Shown here: positions 1 to 7,880 of the stretch, one piece after another
Layout of the letters: each line of letters opens with the position of its first letter
Position numbering within the stretch: the stretch's first letter is position 1
Assembly (NCBI GenBank): GCA_025964055.1
Contig: JAOPZP010000567.1
Span: forward strand, 1-12,050
Source of the DNA: Conexibacter sp.
GTDB lineage: Bacteria; Actinomycetota; Thermoleophilia; Solirubrobacterales; Solirubrobacteraceae
Reading direction: 5' to 3'
Length of the DNA: 12,050 bases
The notes under the pieces: generated by a model
What the model was told of the DNA's origin: nothing
The model's database searches: none
What the model saw: only the letters and a program-made list of their open reading frames with translations
Position numbers and translations under genes: made by a program

Positions 1-731
1 GCGACCCGCTCCGCGTCGCTCGCCGTGATCCGCCGCGGCCACACGCTGTTGACGACGATCGCGTCCAGGCCGCGGCCCACGCGCTCGCCGAGCCACCGCT
101 CCAGCTCCAGCGTCTCGCTGACCGCCAGCTCGCCCGGCAGCGCGACCGCGACGATCGCCGTGCGGGCCGGGTCCAGCAGCGCCGCGTCGACGTCGCGCGC
201 GGTGTGCGCGATCGGCCCGATGCGCGCGATGTCGGCGAACGTGCGCGGCGTGCGCAGCAGCCCGAGGCCGTGCCCGGAGGCCGGCGCGTCCAGGATGACG
301 GTGTCGTACGGGACGGCGTCGCGGCGCCAGCGGCGCGCCTCGCCCAGCTCCCAGGCCTTGGTGATCGTGACCAGCTCGCGCGCGCCCGGGGCGGCGGAGA
401 CGAAGCCGCCGAACGCGCCCGACCGCGCCAGGGGCCCGATCAGCCGCCGGGGCAGCTGGCGCCCGAGCCACTCCTCCAGCGCGCTGTGGGGCTCGATCGT
501 CGTGGCCCACAGGCCGTCGGCGACCGCCAGCTCGACGCCGGGCGCCACGGGCCCGCCGGCCGCCACCGCGCCGAGCAGCTGCGGGACGCGCCCCTGGCCG
601 GCGACCTCGCAGACGATCGTCCGCCGGCCCTCGGCGGCGGCCGCCAGGCCGAGCGCGGCCGCGACCGTCGTGCGGCCCGTGCCGCCCTTGCCCGTGACGA
701 TCACGAGCGGAGTGTCCACAATGGGCGTCAC
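1..731 (-). CDS. ArsA/Get3-family P-loop ATPase (partial, C-terminus off the left edge)
   Basis: Translation of the minus strand gives an ArsA/Get3/ParA-superfamily ATPase. A deviant Walker A loop (GKGGTGRTT, residues 14-22 from the start used here) follows a short beta strand (LVIVT). A later segment, DTVILDAPASGHGLGLL, matches the D-x-P-[TS]-G-H switch region of the ArsA family, and a near-C-terminal strand reads LDAIVVNSVWP. By family knowledge these are cytosolic ATPases that bind and hydrolyse ATP; actinobacteria carry ArsA-like copies that are not linked to arsenic resistance, and no ars genes are visible here. The usual P-loop lysine before Thr is Arg, while the signature lysine near the loop start is kept. 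The start is uncertain: GTG at 731 has a GAGGG a few bases upstream, GTG at 719 is the most compact option, and ATG at 761 is also in frame. About 244 residues are visible. The gene is divergent from the phytoene-synthase-like gene. Confidence 0.85.
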   Translation of the reverse strand, partial: MTPIVDTPLVIVTGKGGTGRTTVAAALGLAAAAEGRRTIVCEVAGQGRVPQLLGAVAAGGPVAPGVELAVADGLWATTIEPHSALEEWLGRQLPRRLIGPLARSGAFGGFVSAAPGARELVTITKAWELGEARRWRRDAVPYDTVILDAPASGHGLGLLRTPRTFADIARIGPIAHTARDVDAALLDPARTAIVAVALPGELAVSETLELERWLGERVGRGLDAIVVNSVWPRRITASDAERV

Positions 732-798
732 GATCCCTCGTCGATCATCGCCGTCATCCATCACGTCGTGGTGTACGTAGCCCGTCGAAGCGGAGAAC
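732..798. promoter_or_regulatory. Short divergent intergenic region with palindromic TACGTA
   Basis: About 67 bases (37 if the ATPase starts at 761) separate two divergent starts, so both promoters must lie here or inside the genes. A TACGTA palindrome at 774-779 is the only -10-like element and could read in either direction. A GGAG at 792-795 is the probable ribosome binding site of the gene starting at 799. No convincing -35 box is visible. Confidence 0.35.
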
Positions 799-1563
799 AT
801 GCCAGACACGGACATCGAAGCGGCATATACGCGGTGCGCGGCGCTCCAGCGCCATCATGACCCCACCTTCCACGTCGCGACGTGGGCGCTGGGTCGCGAC
901 GTGCGCCCGGCCGTCCATGCGTTGTACGGCTTCCTGCGCGGCGCGGATGAGCTGGTCGACGGTCCGGACCGGCCCGCGACGCCGCAGGCGCGCCGGGCGG
1001 CGCTCGACGCCTGGCAGCGCGAGCTGGCCGATGGCCTAATGCGCGGCCGCTCCGACCACCCGGTGATCGCCGCGCTCGTGCACGCCGGCGCGCGCCACGG
1101 GCTGCCGCTGGGCGAGCTGACCGTCTACATGGATTCGATGCGCGTCGACTGCGACGGCCGCGTGCGGCTGCGCAGCCGCGAGGAGCTCGACCGCTACATG
1201 GCCGGCAGCGCGGCGGCGGTCGGCCGCGTGATGGCGCCGCTGATCGGCGTGCGCGGCGAGGCGTCGGAGGCCGTCGCGCGCCTCGGGACCGCCTTTCAGC
1301 TGACGAACTTCCTGCGCGACGCGGGTGAGGACTTCGCGATGGACCGCGTCTACCTGCCGGGCCTCGACGAGGACGCGCTGGCCGCCGGCCGCCCCGCGCG
1401 CGTGCCGGCCGACGAGCTGCGGCGCGCCCGCGAGCTGTTCGGCTCGGCGCGCGCCGTGCTGCGGTCCTGCACGCCGCGCGCGCGGCCTGGCATCGCGCTG
1501 GCCTGCGCGGTCTACCGCGCGTACCTGCGCCGCATCGAGCGCCGGGACCTCGTCGTCGCGTGA
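799..1563 (+). CDS. Squalene/phytoene synthase family protein
   Basis: The 254-residue product belongs to the head-to-head (trans) isoprenyl diphosphate synthase family, which condenses two prenyl diphosphates into phytoene, squalene or related products. The first Mg-binding aspartate motif is DELVD at residues 50-54, preceded by YGFLRGA. The second is the family signature QLTNFLRDAGED at about 167-178, followed by RVYLP at 183-187. Both D-x-x-x-D pairs are intact, so an active enzyme is likely. It is somewhat shorter than the roughly 280-310 residues usual for CrtB. The start ATG has GGAG just upstream. The stop overlaps the next gene's GTG by 4 bases (GTGA), so the two are probably co-translated. 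The sequence does not show whether the product is phytoene, squalene (as with HpnC/HpnD) or something else, and no phytoene desaturase or hopanoid cyclase gene is in the window. Confidence 0.9.
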   Translation: MPDTDIEAAYTRCAALQRHHDPTFHVATWALGRDVRPAVHALYGFLRGADELVDGPDRPATPQARRAALDAWQRELADGLMRGRSDHPVIAALVHAGARHGLPLGELTVYMDSMRVDCDGRVRLRSREELDRYMAGSAAAVGRVMAPLIGVRGEASEAVARLGTAFQLTNFLRDAGEDFAMDRVYLPGLDEDALAAGRPARVPADELRRARELFGSARAVLRSCTPRARPGIALACAVYRAYLRRIERRDLVVA

Positions 1564-2732
1564 CGGTCCGCGCCACCACCCGCGGCGAGGAGCGCACCTC
1601 GCTCGACGGCGCGCGCGCCGACGTGATCGTCTGCGGCGCGAGCTTCGCCGGCCTCGCCGTCGCCCGCGAGCTGGCCCGCGCCGGCGTCGACGCCGACGTG
1701 CTCGTCCTCGACCGCTACGCGATCGGCGAGCGCGCGACCTCCGCCTGCGCGATCCCGACGCCGTGGCTGGCCGCGATGGGCGTCGAGGGCGCCGCGCGCC
1801 AGGAGCTGCCGGGCATGGCGTTCGTCACGCCGCACGGGCGTGCGCGGTACCGCCTGCCGTGGACGTGGTCGAGCTTCGACTACCGCGAGCTGTGCGCGCT
1901 GCTGTGGGAGCAGTGCGGCACCGCGCGCTTCGCGACGGCCGTCGTGCACGGCCGCACCGGCGACACGGTCCACACCGACCGCGGCGACCTCACCGCGCCG
2001 CTGGTCGTCGACGCCTGCGGGTGGCGGCGCATCCTCGGCGCCCCGCACGTCCAGCCGCCCGACGCCGCGCTCAGCCGCGGCCTCGAGGTCCATCCGCACG
2101 ACACCGGCGGCACCGACCTCGACGTCTACCTCCAGCGCGACCTCGTCCGGCGCGGCTACGGGTGGAGCGTCCCGGCCGCGGGCGAGCGCCGCGTCGGCAC
2201 GCTCTCCTACGACCCGCACGACCACGTCAAGGAGCCGACCCGCGCCCTGGCCGATCGCCTCGACGTCGAGGCCGTGCGCTACCAGGGCAACTGGTTCCCG
2301 CACCGCCTGCGCGAGGCGACCGCCGGCGACGCGTTCCTCGTCGGCGACAGCGCCGGGCACTGCTTCCCGCTCTCGGGCGAGGGCATTCGCACCGCGTTCT
2401 ACTTCGGCATCGCCTGCGGCCGCGAGCTCGCCGCCGTGCTCGACGGCCGCCGGACGCGCGGGCAGGCGCTGGCGCGCTACACCGCCTTCCACGAGTCGCA
2501 CCGGCCGGCCTTCCGCCGCGCCGCGCGCCTGCAGCGCCTGATCCCCGCGCTGCCGCCGCGGGTGCTGGCACTCTTGTTGCGGATGATGGGCGTCCAGTTC
2601 CTGGTGGATCGGGCGTTCGGCTGGTATCTCCAGCAGGCGCACCCGTCGCTCGCCGCGGCGCCGCCGGCACCGTCCCAGCACCCGCGCACCCACGATGGCC
2701 CTCCCTTCGAGCACGCACCCAGCCGGCGGTGA
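1560..2732 (+). CDS. Geranylgeranyl-reductase-type FAD-dependent oxidoreductase
   Basis: This 390-residue flavoprotein has an N-terminal Rossmann FAD-binding loop GASFAG (residues 26-31) after an ADVIVC strand. A GYGWSVPAAGERRVG segment lies near 199-213, resembling the Y-x-W-x-[FV]-P...VG motif of geranylgeranyl reductases. The second FAD contact is GDSAGHCFPLSGEGIRTA from about residue 262. By family knowledge such enzymes reduce or otherwise modify polyprenyl chains (chlorophyll and archaeal lipid GGR; some relatives act on carotenoids or other isoprenoids). The GTG start overlaps the upstream prenyl synthase stop by 4 bases, suggesting the two act on one isoprenoid product. The last 45 or so residues are Pro/Ala/His-rich with no recognisable domain. 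A lycopene-cyclase-like or hydroxylase role cannot be excluded; the family call is firm, the substrate is not. Confidence 0.8.
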   Translation: MTVRATTRGEERTSLDGARADVIVCGASFAGLAVARELARAGVDADVLVLDRYAIGERATSACAIPTPWLAAMGVEGAARQELPGMAFVTPHGRARYRLPWTWSSFDYRELCALLWEQCGTARFATAVVHGRTGDTVHTDRGDLTAPLVVDACGWRRILGAPHVQPPDAALSRGLEVHPHDTGGTDLDVYLQRDLVRRGYGWSVPAAGERRVGTLSYDPHDHVKEPTRALADRLDVEAVRYQGNWFPHRLREATAGDAFLVGDSAGHCFPLSGEGIRTAFYFGIACGRELAAVLDGRRTRGQALARYTAFHESHRPAFRRAARLQRLIPALPPRVLALLLRMMGVQFLVDRAFGWYLQQAHPSLAAAPPAPSQHPRTHDGPPFEHAPSRR

Positions 2733-5205
2733 GCCCGAGCGCGAGCCGCCGCTGGCCCGTGCGCTGGAGGTCGCGACCAGCGGCGTGATGGTGTGCGACG
2801 CGGTCGCCCCGGGGCGCCCCGTCCTGTACGTCAACCACGCGTTCGAGCAGCTCTTCGGCCGCACGCGCGAGGAGCTCGTCGGGCGCGAGCCCGACCTGCT
2901 GGTCGGCGAGGCCGCCGCGATCGAGGACCGCCGGGCGCTGGCCTTCGCGCTGGCCGACGGCGTCGCCCACGAGGCGACGATCACGCTGCGCCGCCGGGAC
3001 GGCAGCGCCTTCCGCGCCGAGATGCGGATCACGCCCGTGCGCGGCGACGACGGCGCGCTGACCGAGTGGATCGCCGTCGTCGACGACGTGACCGAGCGCG
3101 TCGAGGCGCTCGACCGGCTCGCGCTCGCCGAGGCCCGCTTCCGCGGCCTGGTCGAGCACGTGCCCGCGGTGACCTACGTCGCGGCCTGGGACGAGCAGGC
3201 GACGCTGACCTACCTCAGCCCGCAGATCGAGGAGCTGCTCGGCTGGCCGCCCGACGCCTTCCTCAGCGACCAGGACCTCTGGTACCGCTGCATCCACCCG
3301 GAGGACGTCGAGCGCATCCGGGCGACCGAGCGCGCGACGTTCGCCGCGGGCGAGCGCGTCGACCTCGAATTCCGCATGATCACGCGCGACGGCCGTGAGC
3401 GGTGGGTCCGCGACAAGGAGGCGGTGATCCGCGACGCCGACGGCGAGCCGCGCTTCAGCCAGGGCGTGCTGGTCGACGTGACGCCGGTCCGCCAGACCGA
3501 GACCGCGCTGCAGGACGAGCGCCACCGGGCGCAGCGCTACCTCGACATCGCCGGCGCGATCATCGTCGTGGTCGACGCTCAGGGGCGCGTCACGCTGCTC
3601 AACCGCGCCGGATCGGAGCTGTTGGGCTACGCCGAGGGCGAGCTGGTCGGGCGCGACTGGTTCGACGTCGTCGTGCCGGAGGCCTCGCGCGAGGCGGACC
3701 GCGCGACCTACCTCGAGCAACTCGGCACCGAGCGCGACGACGCGGTCCACGAGAGCCGGGTGCTGACCCGCGACGGCGAGGAGCGCGTGATCGCCTGGCG
3801 CAACACGGCGGTCCGCGACGCCGACGGCACCGTGACGGCGACGATGAGCTCCGGCGTCGACCTCACCGAGCGCCGCGCCGCCGAGGAGCAGATCGCCTAC
3901 CTCGCCTACCACGACCCGCTGACCGGCCTCCCGAACCGCGCGCTGCTGCAGGAGCACCTCGAGCTGGCGCTGGCCCGCGCGCGCCGCCAGGGCCAGGCGA
4001 TCGGGCTGCTGTACCTCGACCTCGACGGCTTCAAGCTCGTCAACGACTCGCTCGGCCATCCGGCCGGCGACGAGCTGCTCTGCCACGTGACGATGCGGTT
4101 GAGCGAGCGGCGCCGCACGATGGACCTGCTCGCGCGCCAGGGCGGCGACGAGTTCCTGCTGCTGCTCGCCGACCTCGACCGCGACGGGGCGGAGGCCGGG
4201 GCGCGGGGCGTCGCCGAGGACCTGCTGCGCGCGCTGGCCGAGCCGTTCTCGATCTCCGGTGCGGAGTTCCACATCGGCGCGTCGATCGGCGTCTCGCTCT
4301 ACCCGCGCGACGCCGCCGACGCCGACGAGCTGCTGCGCCACGCCGACGCGGCGATGTACGCCGCCAAGGGCGCGGGCCGCAACGGCGTCACCGTCTACAC
4401 CGGCGACCCGCACGAGCCGCTGGAGCGCCTGTCGATGACCAGCCGCCTGCGCAAGGCGCTGGATCGCGACGAGCTCGTGCTGCACTGGCAGCCGATCGTC
4501 GACCCGCGCGACGGGGCGCTGCGCAAGCTCGAGGCGCTGATCCGCTGGCAGGACCCGTTCCGCGGCTTGGTCATGCCCGACGACTTCATCGCGTTCGCCG
4601 AGGAGACCGGCTTCATCGATCGCATCGGCGACTGGGTCATCGGCGCGGTGCGCGACCAGGTCCTGGAGTGGCAGCGTGCGGGCTACGCGCCGCCGCGCAC
4701 GACGGTCAACGTCTCGCCGCGCCAGCTGCGCCGCCCGGACTTCGGCCAGCGGCTGCTCGGGCTCGTCACGGAAGAGGGCGTGGCCGAGCGGCTGACCGTC
4801 GAGATCACCGAGTCGGCCGCCATGGCGGACCCGTCGCGCACCGACCCGGTGCTCACCGAGCTGGCTTCCTCGGGGGTGGAGATCGCCGTCGACGACTTCG
4901 GCGCCGGCTACTCCTCGCTCTCGCGCCTGCGGACGATGCCGGTCCAAGTGCTGAAGATCGACAAGACGTTCCTGGAGGCCGTGCCCGACGACCCCGAGGC
5001 GACCGCGATCGTCACGGCCATCATCGAGCTGGCGGCCGCGCTGGGCATGGAGGCGGTGGCCGAGGGCGTCGAGAACGAGGCGCAGCGCGCGTTCCTCGTG
5101 GAGCGCGGCTGCCCGCTCGCGCAGGGCTACCTGCTGGGGCGCCCGATGCCCGCGGTGGAGATCGAGCCGCTGCTGGCGCGGGCCGGCCGGGCCAGCGCTT
5201 CGTAG
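2695..5205 (+). CDS. PAS-PAS-PAS-GGDEF-EAL cyclic-di-GMP synthase/phosphodiesterase
   Basis: This is an 836-residue soluble signalling protein with no membrane segment. Three PAS domains lie at roughly 20-140, 146-270 and 278-396, each ending in the usual DVT/DLTER linker. A GGDEF domain follows at about 400-560: GGDEF is intact at 483-487 and an RTMD I-site lies exactly five residues upstream. A C-terminal EAL domain spans about 580-832: EAL at 613-615, NVSP, VEITES, VDDFGAGYSS with D733/D734, LKIDK, VAEGVE and AQGYLLGRPMP. All visible metal and catalytic residues of both domains are present, so it could both make and degrade c-di-GMP, with product inhibition at the I-site. PAS1 resembles LOV domains but lacks the photoactive cysteine. 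The ATG is the first available start and lies 38 bases inside the upstream flavoprotein gene in another frame; no Shine-Dalgarno is apparent. Confidence 0.93.
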   Translation: MALPSSTHPAGGEPEREPPLARALEVATSGVMVCDAVAPGRPVLYVNHAFEQLFGRTREELVGREPDLLVGEAAAIEDRRALAFALADGVAHEATITLRRRDGSAFRAEMRITPVRGDDGALTEWIAVVDDVTERVEALDRLALAEARFRGLVEHVPAVTYVAAWDEQATLTYLSPQIEELLGWPPDAFLSDQDLWYRCIHPEDVERIRATERATFAAGERVDLEFRMITRDGRERWVRDKEAVIRDADGEPRFSQGVLVDVTPVRQTETALQDERHRAQRYLDIAGAIIVVVDAQGRVTLLNRAGSELLGYAEGELVGRDWFDVVVPEASREADRATYLEQLGTERDDAVHESRVLTRDGEERVIAWRNTAVRDADGTVTATMSSGVDLTERRAAEEQIAYLAYHDPLTGLPNRALLQEHLELALARARRQGQAIGLLYLDLDGFKLVNDSLGHPAGDELLCHVTMRLSERRRTMDLLARQGGDEFLLLLADLDRDGAEAGARGVAEDLLRALAEPFSISGAEFHIGASIGVSLYPRDAADADELLRHADAAMYAAKGAGRNGVTVYTGDPHEPLERLSMTSRLRKALDRDELVLHWQPIVDPRDGALRKLEALIRWQDPFRGLVMPDDFIAFAEETGFIDRIGDWVIGAVRDQVLEWQRAGYAPPRTTVNVSPRQLRRPDFGQRLLGLVTEEGVAERLTVEITESAAMADPSRTDPVLTELASSGVEIAVDDFGAGYSSLSRLRTMPVQVLKIDKTFLEAVPDDPEATAIVTAIIELAAALGMEAVAEGVENEAQRAFLVERGCPLAQGYLLGRPMPAVEIEPLLARAGRASAS

Positions 5206-5208
5206 ACT
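5203..5208 (+). promoter_or_regulatory. -10-like element TAGACT before hisIE (leaderless-type)
   Basis: TAGACT fits the TANNNT -10 pattern and ends 7 bases before the GTG of hisIE, the spacing expected when transcription begins at the start codon. No Shine-Dalgarno lies in front of that GTG. The first three bases are also the stop codon of the upstream gene. The downstream CCGCCCC closely matches the bases after the trpD element. No -35 is visible. Confidence 0.45.
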
Positions 5209-5215
5209 CCGCCCC

Positions 5216-5812
5216 GTGGAGATCTCTTACGACGCCGACGGCCTCGTGCCCGTCGTCATCCAGGACTGGAGCAGCGGCGAGGTCCTGACGCTGGCCTACG
5301 CCAACGCCGAGGCCGTCGCGCGCACGCGCGAGACCGGGCAGCTCCACCTGTGGTCGCGCTCGCGCGGCGAGCTGTGGCGCAAGGGCGCGACCTCCGGAAA
5401 CACGCAGGCCGTCAAGGCGCTGCGCGTCGACTGCGACGGCGACGCGCTGCTGGCGCTCGTCGAGCCGGCCGGTCCGGCGTGCCACACGGGCGAGCGCACG
5501 TGCTTCTTCACCGGCGACCTGGAGCCGCCCGCGCCGCACGAGGTGCTCCCGGCCCTGGAGCGCACGCTGCGCGCCCGCCAGTCCCAGCGCCCCGAGGGCT
5601 CCTACACGGTCGCGCTCCTCGACGACCCCGGCCACATCGGCGAGAAGGTCCAGGAGGAGGCCGAGGAGGTCGCCCGCGCCGCGCGCGAGGAGACCGACGA
5701 GCGCGTCGACAGCGAGGCCGCCGACGTCCTGTACCACCTGCTCGTCCTGCTGCGCTCGCGCGACCGCAGCCTCGCCGACGCGGCCGAGGTGCTCCGTGAG
5801 CGTCGCAGCTGA
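5216..5812 (+). CDS. hisIE: Bifunctional phosphoribosyl-AMP cyclohydrolase / phosphoribosyl-ATP pyrophosphatase
   Basis: The 198-residue protein combines the second and third steps of histidine synthesis: removal of pyrophosphate from PR-ATP (HisE) and ring opening of PR-AMP (HisI), both cytosolic. The HisI part (about 1-105) shows LHLWSRSRGELWRKGATSGN, DCDGD, GPACHTG and TCFF, carrying the metal-binding Asp and Cys residues of the family. The HisE part (about 110-198) shows EGSYTVALLDD, EKVQEEAEEV and EAADVLYHLLVLL. The length is typical of fused HisIE; many actinobacteria have the two as separate genes. The GTG start follows the upstream stop by 10 bases without a Shine-Dalgarno but with a TAGACT element. 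Its 3' end overlaps trpE by 17 bases, so histidine and tryptophan functions are co-transcribed here. Confidence 0.95.
   Translation: MEISYDADGLVPVVIQDWSSGEVLTLAYANAEAVARTRETGQLHLWSRSRGELWRKGATSGNTQAVKALRVDCDGDALLALVEPAGPACHTGERTCFFTGDLEPPAPHEVLPALERTLRARQSQRPEGSYTVALLDDPGHIGEKVQEEAEEVARAAREETDERVDSEAADVLYHLLVLLRSRDRSLADAAEVLRERRS
5786..5790 (+). promoter_or_regulatory. Ribosome binding site GAGGT deciding the trpE start
   Basis: GAGGT lies 5 bases before the GTG at 5796, within the end of hisIE. It supports that GTG as the trpE start despite the 17-base overlap. Confidence 0.6.
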
Positions 5813-7261
5813 AGCCGAAGGCCTCCGCGTCGAGCCGTCGCTGGACGAGGTCCGCGAGCTGGCGCGCGACCACGACCTGATCCCGCTGCGCCACACGTTC
5901 ATCGACGACTGCGAGACGCCGGTCTCGGCGTTCCTGAAGCTGCGCGGCCGGACGCCGCAGTCACCCGCGTTCCTGCTGGAATCCGCGGAGCAGGGGCAGC
6001 GCGTGGGCCGCTACTCGTTCATCGGCGTGCGCCCCCGCGCGGTCGTGCGCTGGTCGCTGGGCGACGACGGCGACCCCTACGCCATCGCCGAGCAGGCCGC
6101 CGCGCTGCGCCAGGCGACCTTCCCCGACGCGCCGCCCTTCTCCGGCGGGGCGGTCGGCTTCTTCGGCTACGACCTCGTCCGCACGGTCGAGACCACGCTC
6201 GGCGAGCCCAACCCCGACGTGCTCGGCCTGCCCGACATGGCGCTGATGCTCTCCGACGTGCTGGTGATCTTCGACCATCTCAAGCACCTCGTCACGATCA
6301 TGGTCAACGTCGCCGCCGACGACCTCGAGGCCTCCTACGCCGACGCCGTGGCCACGATCGCCAAGGCGCGCGGCCTGCTCGACGGCCCGGTGCCTCGGGT
6401 GGGTGGCCCAGATCAGCCCGACCGCGCGCCGCGGCCCGTGCCGACCTTCGAGTCCAACATGCCGCGCGAGCAGTTCGAGGGCATGGTCGAGCGGATCGTG
6501 GAGTACGTCCACGCCGGCGACGCCTTCCAGGTGGTCCCGTCACAGCGCTGGAGCGCGCCGCTGGAGGGCGTCGACCCGTTCTCGGTCTACCGCGGGCTGC
6601 GGGTCGTCAACCCGTCGCCCTACATGTACTTCCTGGACTTCATGGACTTCCAGGTCGCCGGCGCCTCGCCCGAGCCGTTGCTCACCGTCACGGGCCGGCG
6701 GGCCTCGACGCGGCCGATCGCCGGCACCCGGCCGATCGACGCCGACCCCGACGAGCTGCTCAACGACGAGAAGGAGCGCTCCGAGCACGTGATGCTCGTC
6801 GACCTGGGGCGCAACGACCTCGGGCGCGTCTGCGAGTACGGCTCGGTCAACGTCGACACGTTCATGGCGATCGAGCACTACTCGCACGTCATGCACATCG
6901 TCTCGTCGGTCTCGGGCATCCTGCGCCCCGAGATCGGGCCGATGGACGCGCTGCGCTCGATTCTGCCGGCCGGCACGCTCTCGGGCGCGCCGAAGGTCCG
7001 GGCGATGCAGATCATCGACGAGCTGGAGCCCGTCAAGCGCGGCGGCTACGGCGGCGCGATCGGCTACCTCAGCTACTCGGGCGACCTCGACACCTGCATC
7101 CACATCCGCACGGTGGTCATCAAGGACGGCACCGCCCACATCCAGGCCGGCGGCGGCACGGTCGCCGACGCCAAGCCCGAGTACGAGTTCGAGGAGTCGG
7201 TCAACAAGGCCAAGGCCGTCAAGGGCGCGATCGAGCTGGCCGCACGACAGCCGGATTGGGC

Positions 7262-7265
<4 letters not shown>
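5796..7265 (+). CDS. trpE: Anthranilate synthase component I
   Basis: The 489-residue protein aminates chorismate with ammonia supplied by TrpG to make anthranilate, the committed step of tryptophan synthesis. The N-terminal domain holds the LLES motif (E62-S63) in the region that binds feedback tryptophan in characterised TrpE, so allosteric inhibition is plausible. The C-terminal chorismate-binding domain shows PSPYMYFLDF, GASPEPLL, RPIAGTRP, DEKERSEHVMLVDLGRNDLGRV, HYSHVMHIVSSVSG, PAGTLSGAPKVRAM, GGYGGAIGYLS, DTCIHIRT and QAGGGTVADAKPE. Length and motif order are complete. The GTG start sits inside hisIE with a GAGGT ribosome site; the stop overlaps trpG as ATGA. No tryptophan-rich leader peptide precedes it, so attenuation of the enteric kind is not indicated. 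Confidence 0.97.
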
Positions 7266-7828
<563 letters not shown>

Positions 7829-7862
7829 GCCCCCGGGCTCGCCCGCCGTCGCATCCACCATC

Positions 7863-7868
7863 TAGGCT
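7863..7868 (+). promoter_or_regulatory. -10-like element TAGGCT before trpD
   Basis: TAGGCT lies 12 bases upstream of the trpD ATG in the 52-base trpG-trpD gap, followed by TCCGCCCC, closely matching the element before hisIE (TAGACT, CCGCCCC). It would give a leader of only about 5 bases, consistent with the lack of a Shine-Dalgarno before trpD. It suggests trpD and trpC can be transcribed apart from trpE and trpG. Confidence 0.4.
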
Positions 7869-7880
7869 TCCGCCCCTTCG

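Noticed and set aside
25..780. Plus-strand open frames opposite the ArsA-like ATPase
   Set aside because: Ser/Ala/Pro/Arg-rich sequence without motifs; the minus strand encodes P-loop and switch motifs in the right order.
1325..2788. A 487-codon plus-strand frame across the phytoene synthase and flavoprotein genes
   Set aside because: It is almost entirely Arg/Ala/Pro in composition, typical of a shifted frame, and both genes beneath have clear family motifs.
2227..4947. A 906-codon open frame on the minus strand opposite the c-di-GMP gene
   Set aside because: Its translation is Arg/Ala/Val/Gly/Asp/Leu-rich with no domain, and it mirrors the GC-biased codons of a gene whose PAS, GGDEF and EAL motifs are unmistakable. 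It is an antisense shadow.
5700..5810. A trp attenuator or leader peptide before trpE
   Set aside because: trpE starts inside hisIE with only its own ribosome site. No Trp-codon run (TGG TGG) or competing terminator is visible there.
7256..7261. TTG at 7256 as the trpG start
   Set aside because: The ATG at 7262 overlaps the trpE stop as ATGA and begins the family-typical MNVLIVDNYDSF sequence.
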